From Paulinella micropora (taxonomy: Eukaryota > Cercozoa > Imbricatea > Euglyphida): a DNA stretch of 64,000 nt. The position numbers and the translations under genes are program-made. Of the stretch, positions 1 through 36,235 are shown piece by piece (the first letter of the stretch is position 1; each line of letters opens with the position of its first letter). The DNA lies in the NCBI GenBank assembly GCA_009731375.1, contig BJOX01000264.1, positions 584,455 through 648,454 on the forward strand, written 5' to 3'. Under the pieces are notes generated by a model that was not told the DNA's origin, ran no database searches, and saw only the letters and a list, made by a program, of their open reading frames with translations.

Positions 1-252
1 CTCGACTGATTATAGGGGCCACCGATGGAGCTCCTGAGGGCAAGACTACACTAAGCCGAGGTTATTCCGCAGTCCCAACAACCTCTTGCAAAACGTTGCC
101 GCATGTGCAAGTGCGTACACCAAGCATGGTTGCTAGAACTACCTCAAAACCCCACCCATAACAATTTGGTATCCGCTGGGTCCACGGGCTATCAACCGGC
201 ATAACGGAGTTTAAGATCTTCGACAGGCGCCCAACGACCCTCCTCCCCAGCA
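1..252. other. Unique 3' flank of LCB2
   Basis: Non-repetitive sequence downstream of the proposed LCB2 stop codon on the minus strand. A 64-codon minus-strand open frame (256-62) has no recognisable motif. It is more likely 3' UTR or intergenic sequence. No poly(A) signal is clear to me. Confidence 0.35.
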
Positions 253-16421
<16,169 letters not shown>

Positions 16422-16675
16422 ATTGGAAGAGGGAAAGAGGCCTCTTTGCGATGCAACCTTTCCCTCTTGAACTGTTCTCTCTTTTCCCGGAAACTCGAGA
16501 TCCTAACTGGAATCCGTGCAATCCATAATGGCAACGGTCTGACCCCTCCTTGTAGCGGTGTATGGGATGTTGTAGAGGTTCCAGGAGAATGCCTTGGCAC
16601 GAAAAAGCTCGTTATGCTATTGTCTCAGCAGCCTCCATCTATGTCCTCTTGGGTAAAAAGTCTAATTTGCAGATC

Positions 16676-16676
<1 letters not shown>
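16422..16676 (-). promoter_or_regulatory. 5' flank of LCB2
   Basis: About 255 bp of unique sequence upstream of the LCB2 ATG (16421-16419), before the (CTGT)n array. It must hold the 5' UTR and, if transcription starts here, the core promoter. No TATA box or initiator can be assigned with confidence. It may be shared with plus-strand sequence. Confidence 0.35.
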
Positions 16677-16710
<34 letters not shown>

Positions 16711-17140
16711 TTCTGTCTGTCTTCTGTTTCTGTCTTTCTGTTTGCCCGTCTGCCTGGCTGTCTGATTGTCTGGTCTGTCTGTCTGGTCTGTCTGGTGTCT
16801 GGTCTGTCTGGTCTGTCTGTTTGTCTGGTCTGTATGTCTGGTCTGTCTGGTGTCTGGTCTGTCTGGTCTGTCTGTCTGGTCTGTCTGTTGTCTGGTCTGT
16901 CTGTCTGTCTGTCTGTCTGGTCTGGCTGTCTGTCTGTCTGGTCGGTCTGTCTGTCTGTCTGTCTGGTCTGTCTGTCTGTCTGGTCTGTCTGTATATCTGT
17001 CTGGTCTGTCTGTTCTGTCTGTTTGGTGTGTCTGTGTTTGTCTGTCTGTCTGGTCTGTCTGACTGACTGTTTGTCTCTCTGTCTCAGAGAGACAGACAGA
17101 CAGAGACGGAGAGAGAGACAGACAGATAGACAGACAGCTT
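16677..17140. repeat. (CTGT)n with a strand switch to (GACA)n
   Basis: About 400 bp of CTGT with CTGGT variants, ending in an inverted junction near 17078-17100 (CTCTGTCTCAGAGAGACAGA) where the repeat continues as its reverse complement. It separates LCB2 from the plus-strand genes. Confidence 0.92.
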
Positions 17141-17182
17141 TGCCTGTCTCTCCTATCTATCGACACTCTTGTCTTTCCTCTC

Positions 17183-17270
17183 TTGTTGATCACGACTCCA
17201 GGAGCAGCACTGTGGACATACCAAGGCTCTCTCATATTTATTGGATCCCATTTCGTAACCTTCTTCATCT
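17183..17270 (+). other. Candidate first exon of the hydrolase gene
   Basis: Unique island encoding ALWTYQGSLIFI on the plus strand. This resembles the N-terminal membrane-proximal Y-x-Q-x-x-L-[IL]-[FY] motif of BEM46/ABHD13 proteins. It runs into (TATC)n. No clear donor or partner exon was found, so the assignment is tentative. Confidence 0.3.
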
Positions 17271-17290
17271 ATCTATCCATCTATCTATCC

Positions 17291-17379
<89 letters not shown>

Positions 17380-17403
17380 GCTATCTATCTATCTATCTAT
17401 CTG

Positions 17404-17482
<79 letters not shown>
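17262..17482. repeat. (TATC)n microsatellite
   Basis: About 220 bp of TATC with rare TAGC/TGTC variants. Confidence 0.97.
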
Positions 17483-17483
<1 letters not shown>

Positions 17484-17808
17484 CCATCATAGCCGTCCAG
17501 TGTTGCATAGCCCGGGCTAGGTCCCTGCGGGGGTTTAGGCCTCATACAATGTCATCATTGTAGCTTGCGCAAGCTTACGGTGCTCAAAACACTTGGACTA
17601 ACGGCTTCCTTTTCTTTCTCTTCTTCCTTATCCTCCCACTCTCCATTCCTAGATTGCCTTTTTCTTCAACGTCCTTCCTCCTCTTTTTTTTCCAGAACAC
17701 AGTCTACCCGTGATTCCCATCCCGGACACATGCACAGTACACAAATTATTGTTTGATGTGAAACTGCGTTCCTTTGCAAGGACTACATTCCTTTGCGACA
17801 TCTCATCT
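17483..17808. other. Unique island, no assigned gene
   Basis: Contains the perfect palindrome AAGCTTGCGCAAGCTT-like core near 17565-17580, a pyrimidine tract and a good acceptor (TTTTTTCCAG near 17695) followed by open sequence. An exon is possible but I cannot place it in a family. A gap follows (17809-17869). Confidence 0.35.
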
Positions 17809-17963
17809 NNNNNNNNNNNNNNNNNNNNNNNNNNNNNNNNNNNNNNNNNNNNNNNNNNNNNNNNNNNNNTATCTATCTATCTATCCATCTATCTATCTAT
17901 CTATCAATCTATCAATCTATCAATCTATCAATCAATCAATCTATCTATCTATCTATCTATCTG

Positions 17964-18018
<55 letters not shown>

Positions 18019-18020
18019 GA

Positions 18021-18459
18021 TAGAGAATTAGGGGATGGTGTGGGTGTGCTGGGCCCGTGGTGGGGTGCCTTATGTGTGCCTAGCCATACGCCTATAAGTC
18101 ACATGCCGACATAGCGACGGGAAGCACAATCCTGTTCCCTCAGGGTGCCCTTTCTCGCTTGTTGAGCCCGGAATAAAACCCACAGTGCTCTGTCGGTTTA
18201 TACTAGACTGTCGAACAGTCTCGAAACTCCATCTGCTTACTGGGTCCTCTGTAATGGAGGTGGGAGCTCGTTCTGCAAGGGGCGCTTATGGAACGAGCCC
18301 TGGCCCCGCCTGGTACTAGGGAGCTTTGGTATCGCCTGTATCAGTCCCTTCCGTGCAAACATCACGGCTTAGCTGGGCATCGGGTTAATACTTTACCCAC
18401 AGACTTCCTTGGTTGACGAAATCAGAAGCTCCTTTTTTCTGACATTAGTCGATATCGCA
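18021..18459 (+). mobile_element. R1 retrocopy A, (ATCT)n tail
   Basis: One of four copies of a dispersed element (others 24853-25428, 25966-26296 and 33232-33577, all minus). All share one 3' end (GACATTAGTCGATATC or near it, then (ATCT)n) and differ in 5' extent. This suggests 5'-truncated LINE-type or SINE-type copies. No RT or tRNA promoter is recognisable in the part present. Confidence 0.75.
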
Positions 18460-18830
18460 TCTATCTATCTATCTATCTATCCATCCATCTATCTATCTAT
18501 CCATCCATCCATCCATCCATCCATCCATCCTATCCATCCATCCTATCCATCCATCCTATCCATCCATCCTATCCATCCACCTATCCATCCATCCTATCCA
18601 TCCATCCTATCCATCCATCCTATCCATCCATCCTATCCATCCATCCTATCCATCCATCCTATCCATCCATCCTATCCATCCATCCTATCCATCCATCCTA
18701 TCCATCCATTCTTCCATCCATCCCCATCCATCCATCCTTCCATCCATCCATGCATCCATCCATGCATCCATCCATCCCCATCCATCCATCCATCCATCCA
18801 TCATCCATCCATCCATCCATCCATCCATGG

Positions 18831-18912
<82 letters not shown>
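18460..18912. repeat. (TATC) and (ATCC) arrays
   Basis: TATC, then CCATCCAT with a higher-order CCATCCATCCTAT period of about 13 bp repeated some 15 times, then TATC again. Confidence 0.95.
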
Positions 18913-19018
18913 GGGACTAGTGCCCACTCCCAGCCCGCTACCCAGTCGCCAGTTGGCGGCGGGGTGGAATGGATGCCTATGTCTTCGGATATCCAGAGCT
19001 GATAGACCAAACATAACA
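18913..19018 (+). mobile_element. 5'-truncated LINE 3' end
   Basis: Third copy of the ~100-bp terminal region of the LINE at 6430-7030. It has the hairpin core GCCAGTTGGC and ends GATAGACCAAACATAACATAC before microsatellite. Confidence 0.72.
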
Positions 19019-19067
19019 TACCTATTCATCTATCTATCCATCCATCCATCCATCCATCCATCCATCC

Positions 19068-19124
<57 letters not shown>

Positions 19125-19341
19125 CCTACCTACCTACCTACCTATCTACCTATCTGCCTACCTACCTACCTACCTACCTACCTACCTACCTACCTACCTG
19201 CCTGCCTACCTACCTACCTGCCTGCCTACCTACCTACCTGCCTGCCTACCTACCTATCTACCTATCTACCTACCTACCTACCTACCTACCTGCCTGCCTA
19301 CCTACCTGCCTGTCTCCCTTATCTATCCAGTATCTATCTAC

Positions 19342-19428
<87 letters not shown>

Positions 19429-19445
19429 CCTACTCTACCTATCTC
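19019..19445. repeat. (ATCC), (TATC) and (TACC/TGCC) arrays
   Basis: Serial tetranucleotide arrays. No island is seen. Confidence 0.95.
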
Positions 19446-19459
19446 CATCTACCTATTAG

Positions 19460-28423
<8,964 letters not shown>

Positions 28424-28620
28424 AAAAATTCGGCCACCTCAAATTTTGGCAAAAATAACGTATCTTGCAGTTACAAGACTAAGGAAGAATTCCGGCCACC
28501 CAAAGTTTTGTGCAAAAACAACGTATTTTGCGGTCACAAATCACTGGCCGAAATATTTCCTGGCCGAAATTTTTCAGTCGTCCTTTCTGTTGTGTGGTAG
28601 GCAATCAAGACGAAATCGTT
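28424..28620. repeat. Inverse copy of the 4441-4836 repeat
   Basis: Phrases such as CGGCCACCTCAAATTTTGGC and CAACGTATTTTGCGGTCACA match the reverse complement of 4690-4830. There are two internal sub-repeats of about 60 bp. Confidence 0.6.
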
Positions 28621-28654
28621 CCACAGGTCACATTCACATTACACAGACACGTAT

Positions 28655-28696
28655 AAACACACACACACACACAAACACAAACACACAGACAGACAG

Positions 28697-28763
<67 letters not shown>

Positions 28764-28765
28764 TA
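28655..28765. repeat. (CA)n microsatellite
   Basis: CACACA with AGAC and AAAC variants. Confidence 0.95.
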
Positions 28766-28828
28766 CGCACGCACTCACGCCGTCGCGCGGTAGCTATTAC
28801 AGTCAGTTTTAATGTGACCATAGTCTTC

Positions 28829-30744
28829 TTCTTCTTCTTCTTCTTCTTCTTCTTCTTCTTCTTCTTCTTCTTCTTCTTCTTCTTCTCTTCCTCCTCCTCC
28901 TCCTCCTCTTCTTCTTCTTCTTCTTCTTCTTCTTCTTCTTCTTCTTCTTCCTCCTCCTCCTCCTCTTCCTCCTCCTCCTCCTCCTCTTCTTCTTCTTCTT
29001 CTTCTTCTTCTTCTTCTTCCTTCTTCTTCCTTCTTCTTCCTTCTTCTTCCTTCTTCTTCCTTCTTCTTCCTTCTTCTTCCTTCTTCTTCCTTCTTCTTCC
29101 TTCTTCTTCCTTCTTCCTTCTTCTTCCTTCTTCTTCCTTCTTCTTCCTTCTTCTTCTTTCTTCTTCCTTCTTCTTCCTTCTTCTTCCTTCTTCCTTCTTC
29201 TTCCTTCTTCTTCTTCCTTCTTCTTCCTTCTTCTTCTTCTTCTTCTTCTTCTTCTTCTTCTTCTTCTTCTTCTTCTTCTTCTTCTTCTTCTTCTTCTTCT
29301 TCGTCTTCTTCTCCTCCTTCGCCTTCCTTCGCCTTCCTTCTTCTTCTTCTTCTTCTTCTTCTTCTTCTTCTTCTTCTTCTTCTTCTTCTTCTTCTTCTTC
29401 TTCGTCTCCTTCTTCTCCTTCTCCTCCTCTTCTTCCTTCTTCTCCTTCTTCTTCTGCTTCTTCTTCTTCTTCTTCTTCTTCTTCTTCTTCTTCTTCTTCT
29501 TCTTCTTCTTCTTCTTCTTCTTCTTCTTCTTCTTCTNNNNNNNNNNNNNNNNNNNNNNNNNNNNNNNNNNNNNNNNNNNNNNNNTGCTTCTGCTTGCTTC
29601 TGCTTGCTTCTGCTTGCTTCTGCTTGCTTCTGCTTGCTTCTGCTTGCTTCTGCTTGCTTCTGCTTGCTTCTGCTTGCTTCTGCTTGCTTCTGCTTGCTTC
29701 TGCTTGCTTCTGCTTGCTTCTGCTTGCTTCTGCTTGCTTCTGCTTGCTTCTGCTTGCTTCTGCTTGCTTCTGCTTGCTTCTGCTTGCTTCTGCTTGCTTC
29801 TGCTTGCTTCTGCTTACCTCTGCTTGCCTCTGCTTGCTTCTGCTTGCTTCTGCTCGCTTCTGCTCGCTTCTGCTTGCTTCTGCTTGCTTCTGCTCCTTCT
29901 GATTCCTTCTACCCCTTCTACTCCTTCTACTCCTTCTACTCTCTCCACTCCCTCTACTCCTTCTGCTCCTTCTGCTCCTTCTGCTCCTTCTTCTTCTTCT
30001 TCTTCTTCTTCTTCTTCTTCTTCTTCTTCTTCTTCTTCTTCTTCTTTTTCTTCTCCTCCTCCTCCTCCTCCTCCTCCTTCTCCTTCTTCTCCTTCTCCTT
30101 CTCTTTCTCCTTCTCCTTCTTCTCCTCCTCCTCCTCCTTCTTCTTCTTCTTCTTCTTCTTCTTCTTCTTCTTCTTCTTCTTCTTCTTCTTCTTCTTCTCC
30201 TTCTCCTTCTTCTTCTTCTTCTTCTTCTTCTTCTTCTTCTTCTTCTTCTTCTTCTTGCTCTTGCTCTTGCTCTTGCTCTTGTTCTTGCTCTTGTTCTTGC
30301 TCTTGTTCTTTTTCTTGCTCTTCTTCTTCTTCTTCTTCTTCTTCTTCTTCTTCTTCTACTACTTCTTCTTCTTCTTCTTCTCCTTCTCCTTCTCCTTCTC
30401 CTTCTTCTTCTCCTTCTCCTTCTCCTCCTCCTCCTTCTCCTTCTCCTTCTCCTTCTCCTTCTCCTTCTCCTTCTTCTTCTTCTTCTTCTTCTTCTTCTTC
30501 TTCTTCTTCTTCTTCTTCTCCTTCTCCTTCTTCTCCTTCTCCTCCTTCTTCTGCTTCTCCTTCGCCTTCTCCTCCTCCTCCTCCTCCTCCTTCTCCTTCT
30601 CCTTCTCCTTCTTCTTCTTCGTCTTCTTCGTCTTCTTCTTCTTCTTCTTCTTCTTCTTCTTCTTCTTCTTCTTCTTCTTCTTCTTCTTCTTCTTCTTCTT
30701 CTTCTTCTTCTTCTCCTTCTCCTTCTCCTTCTCCTTCTTTGTTA
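28829..30744. repeat. 1.9-kb polypyrimidine tract with a 10-bp minisatellite
   Basis: Almost pure C/T on the plus strand: (CTT)n, (CCT)n, a CTTCTTCCTT unit (29018-29230), a 48-base gap (29537-29584), about 30 units of TGCTTGCTTC (29585-29890), then TTC/TCC blocks. It precedes the acceptor of the exon at 30755. Confidence 0.95.
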
Positions 30745-30754
30745 TCTGCTGCAG

Positions 30755-30809
30755 TCGAACGGCTTAGAGATTGCTGACTTAATCCGCAAGCAACTACGTA
30801 AGTAGAAAT

Positions 30810-30873
<64 letters not shown>

Positions 30874-30924
30874 GTAGGTAGATAGATGGATGGATGGATG
30901 GATGGATGGAGGGTGGGTGGCTGG

Positions 30925-30958
<34 letters not shown>

Positions 30959-30996
30959 CAGAGAGTGCTGAATTATTCCACAAGCATTGGCGTAAG

Positions 30997-31055
<59 letters not shown>

Positions 31056-31144
31056 CCTACCTATCTACCTACCTACCTACCTACCTACCTACCTACCTAC
31101 CTACCTACCTACCTACCTACCTACCTACCTACCTACCTATCTAC

Positions 31145-31202
<58 letters not shown>

Positions 31203-32050
31203 NNNNNNNNNNNNNNNNNNNNNNNNNNNNNNNNNNNNNNNNNNNNNNNNNNNNNNNNNNNNNNNNNNNNNNNNNNNNNNNNNNNNNNNNNNNNNNNNNN
31301 NNNNNNNNNNNNNNNNNNNNNNNNNNNNNNNNNNNNNNNNNNNNNNNNNNNNNNNNNNNNNNNNNNNNNNNNNNNNNNNNNNNNNNNNNNNNNNNNNNNN
31401 NNNNNNNNNNNNNNNNNNNNNNNNNNNNNNNNNNNNNNNNNNNNNNNNNNNNNNNNNNNNNNNNNNNNNNNNNNNNNNNNNNNNNNNNNNNNNNNNNNNN
31501 NNNNNNNNNNNNNNNNNNNNNNNNNNNNNNNNNNNNNNNNNNNNNNNNNNNNNNNNNNNNNNNNNNNNNNNNNNNNNNNNNNNNNNNNNNNNNNNNNNNN
31601 NNNNNNNNNNNNNNNNNNNNNNNNNNNNNNNNNNNNNNNNNNNNNNNNNNNNNNNNNNNNNNNNNNNNNNNNNNNNNNNNNNNNNNNNNNNNNNNNNNNN
31701 NNNNNNNNNNNNNNNNNNNNNNNNNNNNNNNNNNNNNNNNNNNNNNNNNNNNNNNNNNNNNNNNNNNNNNNNNNNNNNNNNNNNNNNNNNNNNNNNNNNN
31801 NNNNNNNNNNNNNNNNNNNNNNNNNNNNNNNNNNNNNNNNNNNNNNNNNNNNNNNNNGGGGGGGGGGGGGGGGGGGGGGGTAATGTCTATCTATCTATCT
31901 ATCTATCTATCTATTTATCCATCCATCTATCTATCTATCTATCTATCTTCTATGTTTTCTCTGTTGCAGGCGATCCGGCCTCTGTAGTGTTCCACAGCGC
32001 GGACGGCTACGACCACAACGATGTCCCACTTGAACGGGACGGACCTTTCG
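30755..32050 (+). CDS. Two exons, possible sulfite-oxidase/nitrate-reductase-like protein
   Basis: Exons 30755-30797 (CTGCAG acceptor, [14 protein letters not shown], donor GTAAGT) and 31970-32050 (TTGCAG acceptor, [20 protein letters not shown], donor GTCTGATAG) join in phase across a 655-base gap. The joined pattern, G-L-x-I-x-D-L-I then V-V-F-x-S-A-D-G-Y-D-x-x-x-x-P-L, resembles the molybdopterin-domain segment of sulfite-oxidase-family proteins (W-x-G-x-x-L-x-D-L-L ... V-x-F-x-G-x-D-G-Y). The Moco cysteine and other exons are not visible, so the family call is only suggestive. A diverged copy of the first exon's edge lies at 30962-30996. Confidence 0.42.
30810..31202. repeat. (TAGA), (GGAT), (TATC) and (TACC) arrays
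   Basis: Tetranucleotide arrays in inverse orientation on either side of the exon-edge fragment at 30962-30996. Confidence 0.93.
31203..31857. other. Assembly gap, 655 bases
   Basis: Largest of the N gaps. Others are 7173-7182, 17809-17869, 19864-19873, 20387-20431, 21200-21616, 23260-23763, 29537-29584, 33578-33598, 34268-34690 and 60770-60779. Here a run of 23 G follows the gap, as poly(C) follows two others. Confidence 0.99.
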
Positions 32051-32054
32051 GTCT

Positions 32055-32112
<58 letters not shown>

Positions 32113-32145
32113 CAGATAGACAGATAGATAGATAGATAGATAGAC

Positions 32146-32208
<63 letters not shown>

Positions 32209-32243
32209 ATAATGTCCCTGGAACGGGACGGACCTTTCGGTCT

Positions 32244-32297
<54 letters not shown>

Positions 32298-32302
32298 TAG
32301 AT

Positions 32303-32375
<73 letters not shown>

Positions 32376-32488
32376 ATGATGTCCCACTGGAACGGGACGG
32401 GCCTTTCGGTCTGATAGATAGGTAGATAGTAGGTAGGTAGGTAGGTAGGTAGGTAGATAGTAGGTAGGTAGGTAGGTAGGTAGGTAGG

Positions 32489-32577
<89 letters not shown>

Positions 32578-32665
32578 GTCCCACTGGAACGGGACTGACC
32601 TTTCGGTCTGATAGATAGGTAGATAGTAGGGGTAGGTAGGTAGGTAGGTAGGTAGGTAGGTAGAT

Positions 32666-32740
<75 letters not shown>

Positions 32741-32770
32741 CATAGATAGATAGATAGATAGAATACATGT
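32051..32770 (+). repeat. (TAGA)/(TAGG) arrays with three exon-edge copies
   Basis: Fragments at about 32209-32242, 32377-32414 and 32575-32612 copy the 3' edge of exon 31970-32050 with the donor GTCTGATAG, each opening a new (TAGA)n. Together with the exon they form four successive donors. Confidence 0.9.
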
Positions 32771-33028
32771 CTGTGGCTGTTGCGTGTCGGACGCTATTCA
32801 AAGCCGTGTGGGCCCCATTCCCGATGGCCCTTCGCGGAATGGAGCGCTCCTATTGCAACCCCACCGGCTTATGCTTGCCCGTGTCCTCGCGAGCCTTAGC
32901 TTGATATAGCCATGGCTCGCACGTGGCCATGGGCCTGTATTGCCAGCGCACATACTTGGAATAATACATGGCAACCCCCGCTGGCTTATGCTTGCCCGTG
33001 GCCTCGCGAGCCATCATGGCTCATACAC
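32771..33028. repeat. Island with internal duplication
   Basis: Unique sequence in which GGCTTATGCTTGCCCGTG ... CTCGCGAGCC ... CACGTGGCCATGG occurs twice about 105 bp apart. GC-rich with palindromes (TCGCGA, CACGTG, CCATGG). No coding signal is noticed. Confidence 0.7.
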
Positions 33029-33037
33029 GTGGCCATG

Positions 33038-33112
<75 letters not shown>

Positions 33113-33113
33113 T

Positions 33114-33163
<50 letters not shown>

Positions 33164-33168
33164 CAGAC

Positions 33169-33231
<63 letters not shown>
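33029..33231. repeat. (TAGA)n microsatellite
   Basis: Pure TAGA with rare TTGA/CAGA. It forms the tail side of R1 copy D. Confidence 0.96.
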
Positions 33232-33232
<1 letters not shown>

Positions 33233-33577
33233 GAGATATCGACTAATGGAAGTCTGTGGGTAAAGTATTAACCCGATGCCCAGCTAAGCCGTGATGTTTG
33301 CACGGAAGGGACTGATACAGGCGATAAAAACCTCCCTAGTACCAGGCGGGGCCAGGGCTCGTTCCATAAGCGCCCCTTGCAGAACGAGCTCCCACCTCCA
33401 TTACAGAGGACCCAGTAAGCAGATGGAGTTTCGAGACTGTTCGACAGTCTAGTATAAACCGACAGAGCACTGTGGGTTTTATTCCGGGCTCAACAAGCGA
33501 GAAAGGGCACCCTGAGGGAACAGGATTGTGCTTCCCGTCGCTATTTCGGCATGTGACTTATAGGCGTATGGCTAGGC
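33232..33577 (-). mobile_element. R1 retrocopy D
   Basis: Shares the 3' end and body of R1 but lacks about 28 bp near the 3' end (the CAGAAAAAAGGAGC...CCAAG block of copies A-C). Its 5' side runs into a gap. Confidence 0.75.
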
Positions 33578-33598
33578 NNNNNNNNNNNNNNNNNNNNN

Positions 33599-33689
<91 letters not shown>

Positions 33690-33746
33690 GTAGATAGGTA
33701 GGTAGGTAGGTAGGTGGGTAGGTAGGTAGGTAGGTAGGTAGGTAGG

Positions 33747-33798
<52 letters not shown>

Positions 33799-33820
33799 AG
33801 AGAGAGAGAGAGAGATGGAT

Positions 33821-33889
<69 letters not shown>

Positions 33890-33913
33890 AGAGAGAGAGA
33901 GATGGATATAGAG

Positions 33914-33955
<42 letters not shown>

Positions 33956-33964
33956 GATAGATAG

Positions 33965-34002
<38 letters not shown>

Positions 34003-34014
34003 AGAGAGAGAGAG

Positions 34015-34046
<32 letters not shown>

Positions 34047-34063
34047 GGAGGGAGAGAGAGAGG

Positions 34064-34101
<38 letters not shown>

Positions 34102-34105
34102 TATG

Positions 34106-34158
<53 letters not shown>

Positions 34159-34215
34159 GTAGGTAGGTAGGTAGGTAGGTAGGTAGGTAGGTAGGTAGGT
34201 AGGTAGGTAGGTAGG

Positions 34216-34267
<52 letters not shown>
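33599..34267. repeat. (TAGA)/(TAGG)/(GA) composite array
   Basis: TAGA blocks separated by short GA runs and TAGG blocks, showing a higher-order TAGA-AGAGAGAGAGATGGATA motif two or three times. Confidence 0.95.
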
Positions 34268-34746
34268 NNNNNNNNNNNNNNNNNNNNNNNNNNNNNNNNN
34301 NNNNNNNNNNNNNNNNNNNNNNNNNNNNNNNNNNNNNNNNNNNNNNNNNNNNNNNNNNNNNNNNNNNNNNNNNNNNNNNNNNNNNNNNNNNNNNNNNNNN
34401 NNNNNNNNNNNNNNNNNNNNNNNNNNNNNNNNNNNNNNNNNNNNNNNNNNNNNNNNNNNNNNNNNNNNNNNNNNNNNNNNNNNNNNNNNNNNNNNNNNNN
34501 NNNNNNNNNNNNNNNNNNNNNNNNNNNNNNNNNNNNNNNNNNNNNNNNNNNNNNNNNNNNNNNNNNNNNNNNNNNNNNNNNNNNNNNNNNNNNNNNNNNN
34601 NNNNNNNNNNNNNNNNNNNNNNNNNNNNNNNNNNNNNNNNNNNNNNNNNNNNNNNNNNNNNNNNNNNNNNNNNNNNNNNNNNNNNNNNNNTGATCAAATC
34701 TCAGAGTTTTTCTTTAGAGATGCCTTGGATAAGAGATGATGATGCC

Positions 34747-35010
34747 TCTTCTTCTTCTTCTTCTTCTTCTTCTTCTTCTTCTTCTTCTTCTTCTTCTTCT
34801 TCTGCTTCTTCTTCTTCTTTTGATCTTCTTCTTCTTCTTCTTCTTCTTCTTCTTCTTCTTCTTCTTCTTCTTCTTCTTCTTCTTCTTTTGATCTTCTTCT
34901 TCTTCTTCTTCTTCTTCTTCTTCTTCTTCTTCTTCTTCTTCTTCTTCTCCTCCTCCTCCTCCTCCTCCTCCTCCTCTTCCTCCTCCTCCTCCTGCTGCTG
35001 CTGCTTCTTC
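34747..35010. repeat. (CTT)n/(CCT)n polypyrimidine tract
   Basis: CTT units with TTTTGATC interruptions at about 34818 and 34887, then CCT and CTG units. Confidence 0.95.
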
Positions 35011-35605
35011 ATTTGACTAAATTTGACAATGACTTGACTTGACTTGATGTGTGACTTGACTTGACTTGACTTTGGACTTTGTTCCAATTCCATGCCAACC
35101 TTCACGTCGATTCTTTGTCAGTCTTAGCAGGCACATCATCAGTATTAATAAATGAATACTTTTTTCCACTGAACGACTTTCAATCATTGAAGCGCGCTTG
35201 CTTTCAAGTTTGTACGGTTTGAAAATGTGAGTTTGGATACAACCCCAAGGAGTAATTACACAACGAACTCTTAATAAAGATCTCTATGGCTGCATTAAGT
35301 CCTGACTCCTGAGAGCAGGTGAAATATTAATATCAGTAAATAGCAGAGCGGTCGCTTCGTTTATTTACGTAGATTTCTACTTGTTGCAGACTTGGGTTGC
35401 AAAAAATATATATGTGCCCGATGAAGTCGTTCTACTCCGTACACTACTAAAGCCATCCTTCACCAAACACATATATAGCATACGCCAAATCGATGATCTC
35501 TCTTACTAATACTTGCAATAACTCGAAGTAAACTAAGCCCAAAAGATACTACAAGCCATACGCAACTCGGGAACAACTATCGGTCGGAATCACCATCACA
35601 AGCCC
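35011..35605. other. Unique AT-rich sequence
   Basis: Short TTGAC repeats at 35025-35080, then unique sequence. A plus-strand frame around 35425-35510 (VVLLRTLLKPSFTKHIYSI) looks protein-like but is short. Confidence 0.4.
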
Positions 35606-35986
35606 ATGCATATACTGGCGGACTCGAACTGGAACTCGGAAGATGTGCTGACATCTAAAGAGGCTACCTTCGTCGTGGATTTTGCGGGAACATCCATACA
35701 ACTGCACCAAAACACATCCTTGAGCTTCAACATCAGACCTTTATTCAAAAACTGGAAAGAAATGATGACTAACAACCAACAGCCAATGCCTCGACTCCCG
35801 CCTTACTCCCCCTATATCAGCCGTACGATACTCCATGCTACCCTCGTTGGCATGCTTGCCAATTTTGCACGTCAAACGAATTCACAAGATCTACTCCTCT
35901 CGGCAACCCTGCAGCTCATGGTGGAAATACCCTACCCGAACTCAGTCTGGAAAGCTGCCTTTGATCGAGTCCACTACCCAGTATGA
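35606..35986 (+). CDS. Hypothetical protein fragment, 126 aa
   Basis: Open frame beginning at ATG 35606. The same frame is open back to about 35537. Composition is protein-like (mixed hydrophobic and polar residues, no low complexity), but I recognise no family or motif. Continuing similarity in another frame after 35986 (FAGGPDTLAHLP) suggests either an exon end or a frameshifted pseudogene. Confidence 0.35.
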   Translation: MHILADSNWNSEDVLTSKEATFVVDFAGTSIQLHQNTSLSFNIRPLFKNWKEMMTNNQQPMPRLPPYSPYISRTILHATLVGMLANFARQTNSQDLLLSATLQLMVEIPYPNSVWKAAFDRVHYPV

Positions 35987-36155
35987 CCTGAAGAATGGGG
36001 CAACCTCGCCCTCGTCATTCGCAGGCGGCCCAGATACCCTCGCTCACCTCCCAATGTAACTAAGACAGACACTAACCTATGTCGAACAATGGAAATTCTT
36101 GCTAAAATCTTTTCCGCAAGCGACGGATTCCTGGTGATTGCATCTACTCTACGCC

Positions 36156-36235
36156 CCATAGTTATACTATCCCTAAAAAACCATAATGATGCACACCATA
36201 GTTATACTATCCCTAAAAAACCATAATGATGCACA
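36156..36235. repeat. 40-bp tandem duplication
   Basis: Two identical 40-bp units (CATAGTTATACTATCCCTAA...) side by side. Confidence 0.95.
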
